Of a DNA stretch of 63,786 nt, positions 41,370 through 50,187 are shown piece by piece. Each line of letters begins with the position of its first letter. The stretch's first letter is position 1. Below the pieces are notes generated by a model. That model saw only the letters and a program-made list of their open reading frames with translations. It did no database searches and was not told where the DNA came from. The DNA is from CAZPHU01 sp964419255 (GTDB lineage: Bacteria; Fibrobacterota; Chitinivibrionia; Chitinivibrionales; CAYFVL01): the NCBI GenBank assembly GCA_964419255.1, contig CAYQOU010000017.1, forward strand, positions 1 to 63,786, given 5' to 3'. The translations under genes were made by a program, and so were the position numbers.

Positions 41370-42395
41370 GTGAATCTATCTTCTCTTTTTTTTTGGAAAT
41401 ACCCAATGCAAACATCCAGGCGTTCTCAGCTGAAAACGGGCCGGCGACCGCTCAATCGTGCCACCCGCACCTTTAAGGACGGGGAAGTTATTTGCGAAGA
41501 GGGAAGTCTCGGACGTGAAATGTTTATTATAGAAAAGGGGTCGGTCGGGGTTTTCAAGAACGGTGAAAATGGGCGGGTGAAGCTGGCTACAGTGGGGGAA
41601 AATGGAATAATCGGGGAGATGTCGATTCTCGATAATTTACCCCGTTCGGCAACAGTAATCGCTCAGCAGCAGACCTCTGTTACTCTGATCAATGAATCCA
41701 TCTTTAAAAACACTCTTCAAAAAGCTCCCATATGGCTGACCAGTATAGTAAAGATTGTGGTCAGCAGGTTACGGGATGCCAACAGGCGAGCCAGTCAATC
41801 ACCTTTGCGGGACAAGAAATTAGGGATATTATCGCTGATCAGGCTTTTGCTTTCGGAGTCTGGCTGTCAGATTGAAGAAAAACAGGCACTCAGTCTCAAC
41901 GTCCTACTCCTCGAGGCATTTTATGTGAGTCGGCTTAGTAAAAAGGAGGTAAACGACCTTTTGGAGGGGCTGCAGCGCCGTCAAATCATTGAAATTGTTC
42001 AGGGGTCCGACAAGGCCGGATATATCCGTATCACCGATCGTGAGGCGCTGGATCTGTACCACGAATATCTTGAGCTTAGGCGGAGAAAGAAAACCTTCCG
42101 GGAAGCTTCCTTACACCAACAGACTGTCACTACACTCAGCAATATCGCTTACCTGGCGCAGAAATCGGGTAGACCAACGGAAGATGGCGTCGTGTTATCT
42201 AAAAGTATCCTTGTCCAAGACTTCTCGGATAAAAAAAACGGGAGCCTGGATTCACATTTAATTGAATTGAAACGTCTGGGAGTTCTTTATACTATGCCTG
42301 AGCAGGATGATACATTGATAGTGTTTCATCCCGAAACGGTGAGGCGCATCGGGAAGATAAAAGAATGGTTACCCCGCTTCAAGGAGGCGAGGTGA
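41370..42395 (+). CDS. Cyclic-nucleotide-binding (CRP-type sensor) domain protein 1
   Basis: 341 residues. Residues about 30-150 are a cNMP-binding beta-barrel (FKDGEVICEEGSLGREMFII; GENGIIGEMSILDNLPRSAT), with the GE...RSA phosphate-binding cassette. The remaining 190 residues are helical with an RRQIIEIVQGSDKAGYIRIT segment that resembles the winged part of a DNA-binding domain, but a classic CRP helix-turn-helix is not evident. The start is GTG 41370 after GAGGAGGT. The next gene is a paralogue one base after the stop. A regulatory protein sensing a nucleotide is inferred. Confidence 0.78.
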   Translation: MNLSSLFFWKYPMQTSRRSQLKTGRRPLNRATRTFKDGEVICEEGSLGREMFIIEKGSVGVFKNGENGRVKLATVGENGIIGEMSILDNLPRSATVIAQQQTSVTLINESIFKNTLQKAPIWLTSIVKIVVSRLRDANRRASQSPLRDKKLGILSLIRLLLSESGCQIEEKQALSLNVLLLEAFYVSRLSKKEVNDLLEGLQRRQIIEIVQGSDKAGYIRITDREALDLYHEYLELRRRKKTFREASLHQQTVTTLSNIAYLAQKSGRPTEDGVVLSKSILVQDFSDKKNGSLDSHLIELKRLGVLYTMPEQDDTLIVFHPETVRRIGKIKEWLPRFKEAR

Positions 42396-42396
42396 T

Positions 42397-43431
42397 ATGA
42401 GTGGTGGTCAGGTCTCAGCGAAGAGCGGGAGCGCGGTCAGCAGAGTTTTGCGTCAGAAGCCGAAAATCTTCAAACGCGGCTCGTTGATGTTTATCGAAGG
42501 TGAAACCAGCACGTCGATGTTTATCATTCGAACCGGCAAGGTGCGTATATTCAAGCAGCAGGGCGAACAGTGCGTGGAATTAGCTGTACTGGGTCCCGGA
42601 AGCGTTCTGGGCGAACTTTCTCTTCTGGATCACCAGCCACGAAGTGCAACCGCGCAAGTCATAGAGGATACCACGGTGACCGTTATCGATGAGGAGCTGT
42701 TGTCACAGACTCTTAAACGTATTCCGCCATGGCTGGCAAGTGTTATACAGGTGGTCGTAAAGAGATTGCGTGACACCATGAAGCGCACCACCGAGGATAT
42801 GGTAAATAAGAGTATCGGGGGGGTGTTGAAGATACTGTTGACACTTGCTGCGACAGAAGGCGTCGAAAAAGACGCTCATGTCACCGTCTCTCTTTTTCGA
42901 GCAAAGCAGCTTATCGGAGAAATCATCGGCATCGGTGAGGTGGTTGCGGAGAATGTGTTTCTTCATCTGATCCTTAAGGAGATGATATACATCCGGAAGG
43001 ATAGTAGGGGGGAGGAATATGTGCTTTTAAATGACGCTTTCGTCATGCAGCAATACATGAATTATCTTAGGGCCAAACAGTGCGGCATTACTCTGCCGGG
43101 AGAAAATCTTGATGAGAATGCGTTCGAATTAATCAAGTATATTATTACCATCGGAGATAAGGAAGGCAAACGTGTTAAGGAGCATGTGTATAAGGTAGGT
43201 CTCCAACAGATCTTGCTTGCCCGGAGCCGTGACGGTAAAAGTCATCATATCGATACCGATGCGCTCCACCAGCTGCTTAAGGATAAGATCGTACTGTGCA
43301 AGACTGAAAAGACCGCCACCAGTCCTGGTATTCACAACAATGATGTTATAATGTACAACAGACGGACCGTGCAGAAGGTGATATGTATGCACGAGTGGTT
43401 GCCTGTTTTCAAGGAAGAAATACGTTTTTGA
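42397..43431 (+). CDS. Cyclic-nucleotide-binding domain protein 2
   Basis: 344 residues with the same architecture as its neighbour: cNMP barrel FKRGSLMFIEGETSTSMFII and GPGSVLGELSLLDHQPRSAT, then ASVIQVVVKRLRDTMKRTTE. The C-terminal part differs more than the sensor. AAGGAGGC precedes the ATG at normal distance. Two adjacent paralogues may form a heterodimer or respond to different ligands. Both end with a WLPxFKE tail, showing they come from one duplication. Confidence 0.78.
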   Translation: MSGGQVSAKSGSAVSRVLRQKPKIFKRGSLMFIEGETSTSMFIIRTGKVRIFKQQGEQCVELAVLGPGSVLGELSLLDHQPRSATAQVIEDTTVTVIDEELLSQTLKRIPPWLASVIQVVVKRLRDTMKRTTEDMVNKSIGGVLKILLTLAATEGVEKDAHVTVSLFRAKQLIGEIIGIGEVVAENVFLHLILKEMIYIRKDSRGEEYVLLNDAFVMQQYMNYLRAKQCGITLPGENLDENAFELIKYIITIGDKEGKRVKEHVYKVGLQQILLARSRDGKSHHIDTDALHQLLKDKIVLCKTEKTATSPGIHNNDVIMYNRRTVQKVICMHEWLPVFKEEIRF

Positions 43432-44174
43432 AACCGCTGAAATGGTATAAATCGCTTCAGATGCGCAAGGGAAGGCGTCAACACGGATGTTTTGCGATAG
43501 AAGGCATTCGCGCTGTTTCGAAAGCCATCGAACTTGCCCCCCAATCGGTGTGTGAAATTCTGGTCGATCAATCCTGCAGGGTTGATATCCCGCCCCATAC
43601 TGCTGCTGTCCGATATCTTACGGATCGTCAGTATAGCTACATTTCCGCACACCAGACTCCACAGGGAATAATGGCCATACTCAGGATTCCAGAGGCTTGG
43701 GAGGAGGCGCATTTACCCGCTGAAGTTCCCGGCAGGATTCTTTTTCTTGAAGATGTGCAGGATCCCGGAAATATCGGTACGCTTATCAGAACCGCCGCGG
43801 CGTTTGCCTTCGAAGGGATTATTATGACCGGCAGATGTGCTGATCCTTTCGGTCCCAAGGCGCTGCAGGCAAGTGCCGGTTCTGTCTGCGGGGTATGGAT
43901 TCGCCGCACAGATGCGTGGCAGTCTCTTCTGAAAACACTCAAGGAACGGGCCTATATCCTGATTGCCGCACATATGGGAGGCGAGTCGGTATGGCGTTTT
44001 AGTCATGAGGATAAAATCATTCTCGCTCTTGGTAATGAAGGGGGCGGGCTGTCTTCCGAGGTACTCGATCATTCGGATAGCATATATACCATTCCGATTA
44101 ATCGGGAAAAAGCCGAATCGCTTAATGTCGCGGTTGCAGGGGGTATCTGTATGGGCAAAGCTATTGGAATGTGA
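43428..44174 (+). CDS. SpoU/TrmH-family rRNA or tRNA 2'-O-methyltransferase
   Basis: 248 residues from TTG 43428. KPLKWYKSLQMRKGRRQHGC is the substrate-binding start. The SPOUT motifs are FLEDVQDPGNIGTLIRTAAA (motif 1), IILALGNEGGGLS (motif 2) and IPINREKAESLNVAVAGGIC (motif 3). It methylates a ribose in 23S rRNA or tRNA; RlmB- and TrmH-like members cannot be told apart here. An in-frame ATG at 43383 would overlap the CNB gene by 49 bp. The TTG has AAGGAAG about ten bases upstream and matches the conserved start. Confidence 0.88.
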   Translation: MKPLKWYKSLQMRKGRRQHGCFAIEGIRAVSKAIELAPQSVCEILVDQSCRVDIPPHTAAVRYLTDRQYSYISAHQTPQGIMAILRIPEAWEEAHLPAEVPGRILFLEDVQDPGNIGTLIRTAAAFAFEGIIMTGRCADPFGPKALQASAGSVCGVWIRRTDAWQSLLKTLKERAYILIAAHMGGESVWRFSHEDKIILALGNEGGGLSSEVLDHSDSIYTIPINREKAESLNVAVAGGICMGKAIGM

Positions 44175-45288
44175 TCTGCTTGCGGCCATTTCGTTTGGAC
44201 ATGTACATGGCTCTGTCGGCTCTCTTGATGAGACTTTTTTCGTCCTCGCCGGGCTTTGCCTCTGCTATTCCGATAGAAAGAGTGGTTTTGCCGTATTCGT
44301 CAAATTTCCTTTGAATGCGCTGCGCTGCTATACTGGCCTGGGACTTATCGGTGTCCGGCAAAATAATGATAAATTCATCACCACCATACCGATAGCCGGA
44401 GTCGACATCCTTTCTTAAACATAGTCTGATAATCTGGGCAAGAGTCTTGAGTACCTGATCACCAGCCTGGTGACCTTCGGTATCGTTAAGTTCCTTGAAA
44501 TTGTCTATATCCATCAGTATCAAGGACAGCCTCCGGTCGGGGTAACGATAGAGGCGGTGGAGTTCATGGTTGATCTGTTCGTAAAATCGGCGCAAATTGT
44601 ACAGCTCCGTAAGACTGTCGGTAATGGCCAGTTTGCTGAGAAGTTCATTTTTTTTGCGCAGCTCTATTTCCAGTTTTTTCTTTTCGGTGATGTCCTTTGC
44701 CGTTACAACAAGCCCGATAATCTCATTGCTTTCGTTTTTCATTTCAGACATGCTGAGGTTCAAAAGAATAATCTCGCCTTCATGTGTTTTCATCGGAATT
44801 TCGGCATTTACCGATTTTCCTTGAAGCAGCACTTCGTCAAGAATCTTTCTTTCGTCACAGTGATTCACAAAGAGCTGTTCGAAGGGCTTTCCCACGATCT
44901 CGGTTTGGGTATATCCGAAATGCAGCTCCGCACCCTTGTTGAACTTTAAAATAAAGCCGTCTACATCAAGCGTGAAGATAATGTCGGTCGAGTCATGGAG
45001 AATGCTTTCCAGATAGTCCACCCGCTTTCGTGCCCGTCGGCAAAGCAGCGCCTGCTTCTCCATCTTCTTCTGTTGAATTTCAACGGATGCCAGGATGGGG
45101 GGGATTACAAGGAGAGGCAGAAGGGGGGTGGTTACGAAAATAAGCAGTTTAACGGGAGTGTAGGCAAAGAGCAGGGAGGAAAGCAGAAGCGTTATTTCAA
45201 CGAGGCAAAACAGTGCCATGGCATTAAAAAGCGAGACATTGCGATTAAAAATCTTGAGCAGAAACACTGGAGGTGTTTTGTTAGCCAT
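44161..45288 (-). CDS. PAS-GGDEF diguanylate cyclase, membrane-bound
   Basis: 375 residues. Two N-terminal membrane helices (FNAMALFCLVEITLLLSSLL; LLIFVTTPLLPLLVIPPILA), a PAS domain (STDIIFTLDVDGFILKFNKG ... LVVTAKDITEKKK), then GGDEF (ITDSLTELYNLRRFYEQIN; LILMDIDNFKELNDTEGHQ; YRYGGDEFIIILP; LSIGIAEAKPGEDEKSLIKR). The catalytic GGDEF motif is intact, so it should make c-di-GMP from GTP. The inhibitory RxxD site reads KDVD, so feedback control may be weakened. It converges on the methyltransferase gene with a 14-bp overlap. Confidence 0.9.
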   Translation of the reverse strand: MANKTPPVFLLKIFNRNVSLFNAMALFCLVEITLLLSSLLFAYTPVKLLIFVTTPLLPLLVIPPILASVEIQQKKMEKQALLCRRARKRVDYLESILHDSTDIIFTLDVDGFILKFNKGAELHFGYTQTEIVGKPFEQLFVNHCDERKILDEVLLQGKSVNAEIPMKTHEGEIILLNLSMSEMKNESNEIIGLVVTAKDITEKKKLEIELRKKNELLSKLAITDSLTELYNLRRFYEQINHELHRLYRYPDRRLSLILMDIDNFKELNDTEGHQAGDQVLKTLAQIIRLCLRKDVDSGYRYGGDEFIIILPDTDKSQASIAAQRIQRKFDEYGKTTLSIGIAEAKPGEDEKSLIKRADRAMYMSKRNGRKQITFQ

Positions 45289-45534
45289 GGCGTTCCAACC
45301 TATATAACCGGTTAAATAGAAGGTTTTATTCTTTCGCCGGCTCGAAGGTACCTTTTCGATGCTTTTTTAGCATAATATACATGCTGTGAGGCGAGAAAAC
45401 ACAAGCATTTACTCCTCTATATTAATAGTACTATAATTTTGTACAAATAGCAAATCGATGAGAGCATTGCGCGGTGGGTAGCCACGGGTTATTTTGTGTA
45501 CAGAGATTGCATATTGTTCTGGGAGTCAGAATGC

Positions 45535-45915
45535 ATGGGACGAGTTCGACGTCTTAGCCGTGGACAGATGGAGGCGGCTATCAGCGAAGCGGTCACTCGG
45601 TTCGAAAAAGAGTATATGGGGCGTGGTCCGCTGGAGACCAAAACCTATATAATCGATGATATGGTCATAACCCGGTTACGGGGAATCTTAAGCAAGGCCG
45701 AGATGCAGCTTGCAAAATCGGATGGGCAGGCCAGAGGCCGTGAGCTGATAAAGCAGGTTAGAGTGGAGCTGCTTGAGAGTAAACGGTCTCTTCTGGAAAC
45801 GGTGGTACGGAATATCACAAAAACAAAAATAAAAAGCCTGCATACCGATCTTTCTACCCAGACGGGGGAAAAGGTGATCATGTTTATTCTGGAGAAAGTC
45901 CCGGAATTTACATGA
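45535..45915 (+). CDS. DUF2294 (MpsC-like) protein
   Basis: 126 residues from ATG 45535 (an upstream frame opens at 45496). EAAISEAVTRFEKEYMGRGP, TYIIDDMVITRLRGILSKAE and GRELIKQVRVELLESKRSLL match DUF2294, described as MpsC, a subunit of a sodium-linked membrane-potential system in some bacteria. It has no membrane helix and no partner mps genes nearby, so its own role here is unknown. Confidence 0.7.
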   Translation: MGRVRRLSRGQMEAAISEAVTRFEKEYMGRGPLETKTYIIDDMVITRLRGILSKAEMQLAKSDGQARGRELIKQVRVELLESKRSLLETVVRNITKTKIKSLHTDLSTQTGEKVIMFILEKVPEFT

Positions 45916-45924
45916 AACCGCAAA

Positions 45925-45962
45925 ACCACTTGCCTCACCACCGGCAAGTGGTGTAATTTATT
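45925..45962 (+). terminator. Possible terminator after DUF2294 gene
   Basis: ACCACTTGC and GCAAGTGGT form a 9-bp perfect stem with an 10-base loop, followed by TAATTTATTTCTTT, a broken T-tract. Confidence 0.6.
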
Positions 45963-46192
45963 TCTTTCGAGCGCCAGGTCCGAATCGGCACTGTTTGATT
46001 CTGTTGTTTCGGATGGGGCGCAGGATGCGCTTATCACGTTTATCGGAAGCCTGCGGGAGGCCGGTAAAAGGGAAGGCCAGCGGATTGTCAAAGGGGGGCA
46101 GTCCGGTGGTCTTTTTTTTCAGAAAGCGCATGTAAGGGCGAGCAAGACCGAGTATTAAACACAAATTTCAGACATAGAAGGGGTTTTTTTGT

Positions 46193-47026
46193 ATGCCCTG
46201 GTTTATCAAATCGAAGGAAGATCGTGAGCCTAAAAGGCTGCGCGAGGATATCTGGATAAAATGCCCGTCATGTAAAGCTCATGTGTTTAAGCAGGACTGG
46301 TATAACAACATGCATGTATGCCTGAACTGCAACTATCATGGTAAGTTGACAGCGTGGGAACGTATCGGCTACACGCTTGATTCCGGTACGTTTAAGGAGA
46401 TCAACGATACGATCCGCCCGGCCGATCCGCTGTCTTTTGTGGACGGGAAGGGCCGGTATGCCGATAAGGTGGAGGTGACGCGTAAAAAAACCGGTCTTAA
46501 TGAATCGGTTATGACCGGAATCGGAAAAATCGATTCTCGGTCCGTGGTTATCGCGGTGATGGACTTTCGGTTTCTGGGGGGGAGCCTTGGCTCCGCCACC
46601 GGTGAGAAGATTCTTCTGGCCGCAAACTACGCCTACGATCATAAGATCCCCTACATCGTATTTTGTGCATCCGGTGGAGCACGCATGCATGAAGGCGTAC
46701 TGTCCCTCATGCAGATGGCAAAGACCTGTGCGGGTATAGCCAGGCTCAACGAACGCAAAATCCCCTATATTTCCGTTCTCACCGATCCCACAACCGGTGG
46801 GGTATCGGCCTCTTTTGCCATGGTTGGAGATATTCACATCGCGGAGCCCGGGGCGCTTATCGGTTTTGCGGGCCGACGGGTCATCGAAAATACGATCAAG
46901 CAGAAATTGCCCGATGATTTTCAGACCTCGGAATATCTTCTGGAACACGGTTTTATCGATACCATTGTGCATCGGAGGGATATGAAGGGTACCTTATCGC
47001 AGGTGCTTTCTTTTTACAATCGTTGA
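46193..47026 (+). CDS. accD: Acetyl-CoA carboxylase carboxyltransferase subunit beta
   Basis: 277 residues. N-terminal zinc ribbon CPSCKAHVFKQDWYNNMHVC / LNC (Cx2C ... Cx2C), then the carboxyltransferase core (VIAVMDFRFLGGSLGSATGE; KIPYIVFCASGGARMHEGVL; SVLTDPTTGGVSASFAMVGD). With AccA it moves CO2 from biotin to acetyl-CoA, the first step of fatty acid synthesis. Followed by accA. Confidence 0.97.
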   Translation: MPWFIKSKEDREPKRLREDIWIKCPSCKAHVFKQDWYNNMHVCLNCNYHGKLTAWERIGYTLDSGTFKEINDTIRPADPLSFVDGKGRYADKVEVTRKKTGLNESVMTGIGKIDSRSVVIAVMDFRFLGGSLGSATGEKILLAANYAYDHKIPYIVFCASGGARMHEGVLSLMQMAKTCAGIARLNERKIPYISVLTDPTTGGVSASFAMVGDIHIAEPGALIGFAGRRVIENTIKQKLPDDFQTSEYLLEHGFIDTIVHRRDMKGTLSQVLSFYNR

Positions 47027-47094
47027 AGGTATATATCTGAAACCAATGCTGGTGAAAGTTTCGTTATTCAAACCCGTTTTTGAAGGCATCGAAT

Positions 47095-48048
47095 ATGAAA
47101 GCCGATCTTGATTTTGAAACACCGATTGCGGAAATCGAAAAAACAATCGAAAAACTGAGAAACCTCAGCAACAACAATAAAGGCGACTTTGATGAGCAGA
47201 TACATGAGCTTGAAAAGAAGCTGCAGCAGAAACGCCGGGAGATATACGCCAAACTAAGCCCCTGGCAGACGGTTCAGGTGGCCCGGCATAAGAACAGGCC
47301 GCTGTTTCAGGATTATGCAAAAAATGTATTCTCCGATTTCATCGAATTACATGGAGATCGTGCATTTTCCGATGATCGCGCGTTGATTGGTGGTTTTGCC
47401 CGTCTGGGGGACGAGACTGTTATGTTGATTGGTCACAACAAGGGCAAAACCGTCGAGGAAAATGTGGAGCGCAATTTCGGCTGTGCGCGCCCGGAGGGCT
47501 ATCGCAAGGCGCTTCGACTCATGAAGCTGGCCGAGAAGTTCAACATTCCCGTTATTTGTCTGATAGACACTCAGGGGGCATATCCCGGTATGGATGCAGA
47601 AGAGCGAGGGCAGGCCGAGGCGATTGCCAGGAATCTGATGGAAATGTCTCATCTGCAGGTGCCGATTATCTGTCTGGTCACCGGTGAGGGAGGAAGTGGG
47701 GGGGCGCTGGGTATTGGTGTGGGTGATGTGTTGCTGATGCTTTCTAACAGCGTTTATTCCGTCATCTCCCCCGAAGGATGTGCGTCCATTTTGTGGCGCG
47801 ATGCCGCCTATGCCTCCACGGCCGCCGAAGCAATGAAAATTACGGCAACCGCTCTCAAGGAGCTGGGGGTGGTAGATGACATTATCACCGAACCCGCGGG
47901 GGGGGCTCACAACAATTACGAGCAGACATTCTCGGCGGTTGCAGAGACGTTGTCAAAACACCTGAAATCACTCAAGGGTGTATCTCGAAGTAAGTTGACA
48001 AACAAAAGATTTGAGAAATATTCAAAAATCGGCATGTTTAACAAATAA
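47095..48048 (+). CDS. accA: Acetyl-CoA carboxylase carboxyltransferase subunit alpha
   Basis: 317 residues. DLDFETPIAEIEKTIEKLRN at the N-terminus, then SPWQTVQVARHKNRP, DFIELHGDRAFSDDRALIGG, GCARPEGYRKALRLMKLAEK, FVIDTQGAYPGMDAEERGQA-like and LVTGEGGSGGALGIGVGDVL. A TTG at 47080 would add five residues. It forms the CT complex with AccD. Confidence 0.97.
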   Translation: MKADLDFETPIAEIEKTIEKLRNLSNNNKGDFDEQIHELEKKLQQKRREIYAKLSPWQTVQVARHKNRPLFQDYAKNVFSDFIELHGDRAFSDDRALIGGFARLGDETVMLIGHNKGKTVEENVERNFGCARPEGYRKALRLMKLAEKFNIPVICLIDTQGAYPGMDAEERGQAEAIARNLMEMSHLQVPIICLVTGEGGSGGALGIGVGDVLLMLSNSVYSVISPEGCASILWRDAAYASTAAEAMKITATALKELGVVDDIITEPAGGAHNNYEQTFSAVAETLSKHLKSLKGVSRSKLTNKRFEKYSKIGMFNK

Positions 48049-48072
48049 GACCGGATTCCAAAGGCGGAAAGC

Positions 48073-50073
48073 ATGACAAAAGGAAATCGACAGGAAAACG
48101 CTTTACACAAGGTACCTCTCCGGATTACCGATACCACTCTGCGCGATGCTCATCAGTCACTCTGGGCAACCCGCATGCGTACCGATGATATCCTGGGAAT
48201 CATAGATGAGATTGACAATGCAGGCTTCTACTCTCTGGAAGTGTGGGGAGGTGCAACGTTTGATGTGTGCCTGCGTTTTTTGCGTGAAAACCCCTGGCAT
48301 AGACTGCGGGCCATAAAGGCCCGGTGCAAAAATACTCCCCTACAGATGCTTCTGCGCGGGCAGAATCTTGTCGGCTACCGCAATTACGCCGATGATGTGG
48401 TCGATCGTTTTGTCGCACTTGCCTGTGAAAACGGAATCGACATTTTTCGTGTATTCGATGCTCTCAACGATACCCGTAATCTCGAGGCGGCAATCAAGGC
48501 CGTGAAAAAATACGGCGGTCATGCTCAGGGCACGCTGGCCTACACCATATCTCCCGTACACACGGTTGAAAAGTATGTTGAGTATGCAAAGGAGCAGGTG
48601 GCCCTGGGAATAGATTCACTGTGTATAAAGGATATGGCCGGTATCCTCAGCCCGATCATGGCTGAAAAGCTTGTGTCGGCATTAGTCAAAAAGGTCGATG
48701 TACCCATACAACTTCACTGCCACTCTACCAGCGGAATGGCTACCGCCACTTATGTGGAAGGTGTTCGGGCAGGGGCCGGGGCGATCGATTGTGCGATTTC
48801 GCCCATGGCCGGGTATTCGGCGCAGCCGCCGGTGGAAACCCTCGCCGCAATTTTCGAGGAAACCAACTATTCGCCCCATCTCAATTTCGAGGCTTTAAGC
48901 AAAATCGCCGGCTACTTCGCCAAACTTTCTCCGAAGCGGGAAATAAAATCCACCCGTGCCTCGGTTATCGATCCGGATATTCTAATCCATCAGATACCCG
49001 GTGGGATGATTTCGAATTTTCACTCTCAGCTCTCTATTCAGAACGCACTGGATAAGCTGCCGGAGGCTCTGGAAGAGGTGACAAAGGTGCGAGAGGATAT
49101 GGGATGGCCCCCGCTGGTGACACCGACCAGTCAAATCGTGGGAACCCAGGCCGTCATGAACGTGCTTTCGGGCGAGCGGTATGCGATTGTGCCCAATGAG
49201 GTAAAGGACTACATCAGGGGACGCTACGGACGGTCGCCCGTGCCGATTGCGCCTGAGTTTATAAGAAAGATTCTGGGTGATGAAAAACCGATCGATCATC
49301 GCCCGGCCGATGAAATTAAGCCGATGCTGCCGGATGCCACCAAAGGGCTTGAAGCCGATCTGGTGGAAAACGAAGAAGATATCGTCTCGTATATCCTTCT
49401 CCCCGAGTCTGCCGTCGAATATTTCAAATGGCGCAGACTCCCCGAAGATCAGCGCTCCGAAATACCTGCCGATGTCGAATTGCGTAAAATGCAGGAAACG
49501 GAAAACCTCCCCGCGGGAGAATCGGAAGTCGCAAAGTCTGCGGCGCCAGCCCAGCCGAATGGCGAGATCGCTCCGATGGTTCATCCCGATGACTACCAGG
49601 GAATCAGCAAGCTGCTGCAAAGTGCCTCGGGGCTGAAGATCGACTCCCTGAACATAAAGAAGAAGGATTTTTCCATAACGGTGAGGGCGCGTGGGGCTCG
49701 CGGGCCTGTGAGTGAGCAGGAAGAGCAGCCTTTGAGTGAGGCGGCGTCGGTACCTGAGGTGGAGGATACCGAGGCCCCTCCGCAGTCGCCGGGGCAAAGA
49801 AAATCAGAAAGCGTTGCCAGAGAAGCCGAGTATGAGCATGTGATAAAAGCTCCGCTGGTCGGAACCTTCTATGCGGCATCCGGCCCGGGCAAACCCCCGT
49901 TTGTCAAAGTCGGTGACCAGGTTAAGAAAGGCGATAAAATTTGCATCGTAGAGGCGATGAAGTTATTCAACGAGATCGTTGCACCCAAAGATGGAAAGAT
50001 AGTAGCCGTCATGGTTGATGACGGGCAGTCGGTCGAGAAGGGCCAGCCACTGGTCGCCTACGATCCATCGTAA
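48073..50073 (+). CDS. Fused carboxyltransferase (OadA/PycB-type) and biotin carboxyl carrier protein
   Basis: 666 residues. Residues 1-460 are the pyruvate carboxylase/oxaloacetate decarboxylase carboxyltransferase: RITDTTLRDAHQSLWATRMR (D25 metal ligand), SLCIKDMAG (K186, carbamylated lysine), LHCHSTSG (H215, H217). Residues about 515-560 (DDYQGISKLLQSASGLKIDS, LNIKKKDFSITVRARG) look like the N-terminal region of AccB. The biotinyl domain follows: APLVGTFYAASGPGKPPFVK and IVEAMKLFNEIVAP (biotin on K630). The carrier part is closer to BCCP of acetyl-CoA carboxylase than to the AMKM lipoyl-type domain of pyruvate carboxylase. It follows accA by 24 bp. No biotin carboxylase (accC) is in the window. 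The carrier may serve both acetyl-CoA carboxylase and pyruvate/oxaloacetate metabolism. Confidence 0.88.
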   Translation: MTKGNRQENALHKVPLRITDTTLRDAHQSLWATRMRTDDILGIIDEIDNAGFYSLEVWGGATFDVCLRFLRENPWHRLRAIKARCKNTPLQMLLRGQNLVGYRNYADDVVDRFVALACENGIDIFRVFDALNDTRNLEAAIKAVKKYGGHAQGTLAYTISPVHTVEKYVEYAKEQVALGIDSLCIKDMAGILSPIMAEKLVSALVKKVDVPIQLHCHSTSGMATATYVEGVRAGAGAIDCAISPMAGYSAQPPVETLAAIFEETNYSPHLNFEALSKIAGYFAKLSPKREIKSTRASVIDPDILIHQIPGGMISNFHSQLSIQNALDKLPEALEEVTKVREDMGWPPLVTPTSQIVGTQAVMNVLSGERYAIVPNEVKDYIRGRYGRSPVPIAPEFIRKILGDEKPIDHRPADEIKPMLPDATKGLEADLVENEEDIVSYILLPESAVEYFKWRRLPEDQRSEIPADVELRKMQETENLPAGESEVAKSAAPAQPNGEIAPMVHPDDYQGISKLLQSASGLKIDSLNIKKKDFSITVRARGARGPVSEQEEQPLSEAASVPEVEDTEAPPQSPGQRKSESVAREAEYEHVIKAPLVGTFYAASGPGKPPFVKVGDQVKKGDKICIVEAMKLFNEIVAPKDGKIVAVMVDDGQSVEKGQPLVAYDPS

Positions 50074-50100
50074 GTGCGAAAGGGGATACCTTTTGGAATG

Positions 50101-50126
50101 AGGCGGATTTCGATCCGCCTTTTTAT
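50101..50126 (+). terminator. Rho-independent terminator of acc operon
   Basis: AGGCGGAT-TTCG-ATCCGCCT followed by TTTTATT: an 8-bp perfect stem with a stable TTCG tetraloop, 28 bp past the stop. Confidence 0.9.
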
Positions 50127-50127
50127 T

Positions 50128-50186
50128 ACCTGAATTGAGCGGTTCTGATTGTGCGACTTGCCGCGAGAGAATCGCTCAATTCAGGT
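50128..50186. repeat. Dispersed palindrome, best copy
   Basis: Arms ACCTGAATTGAGCGGTTCT and AGAATCGCTCAATTCAGGT pair over 19 positions with one G-T mismatch, around a 21-base loop. It lies between two converging genes (acc fusion and HDOD) and directly abuts the stop of the latter, so it may end both transcripts. Confidence 0.8.
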
Positions 50187-50187
50187 A

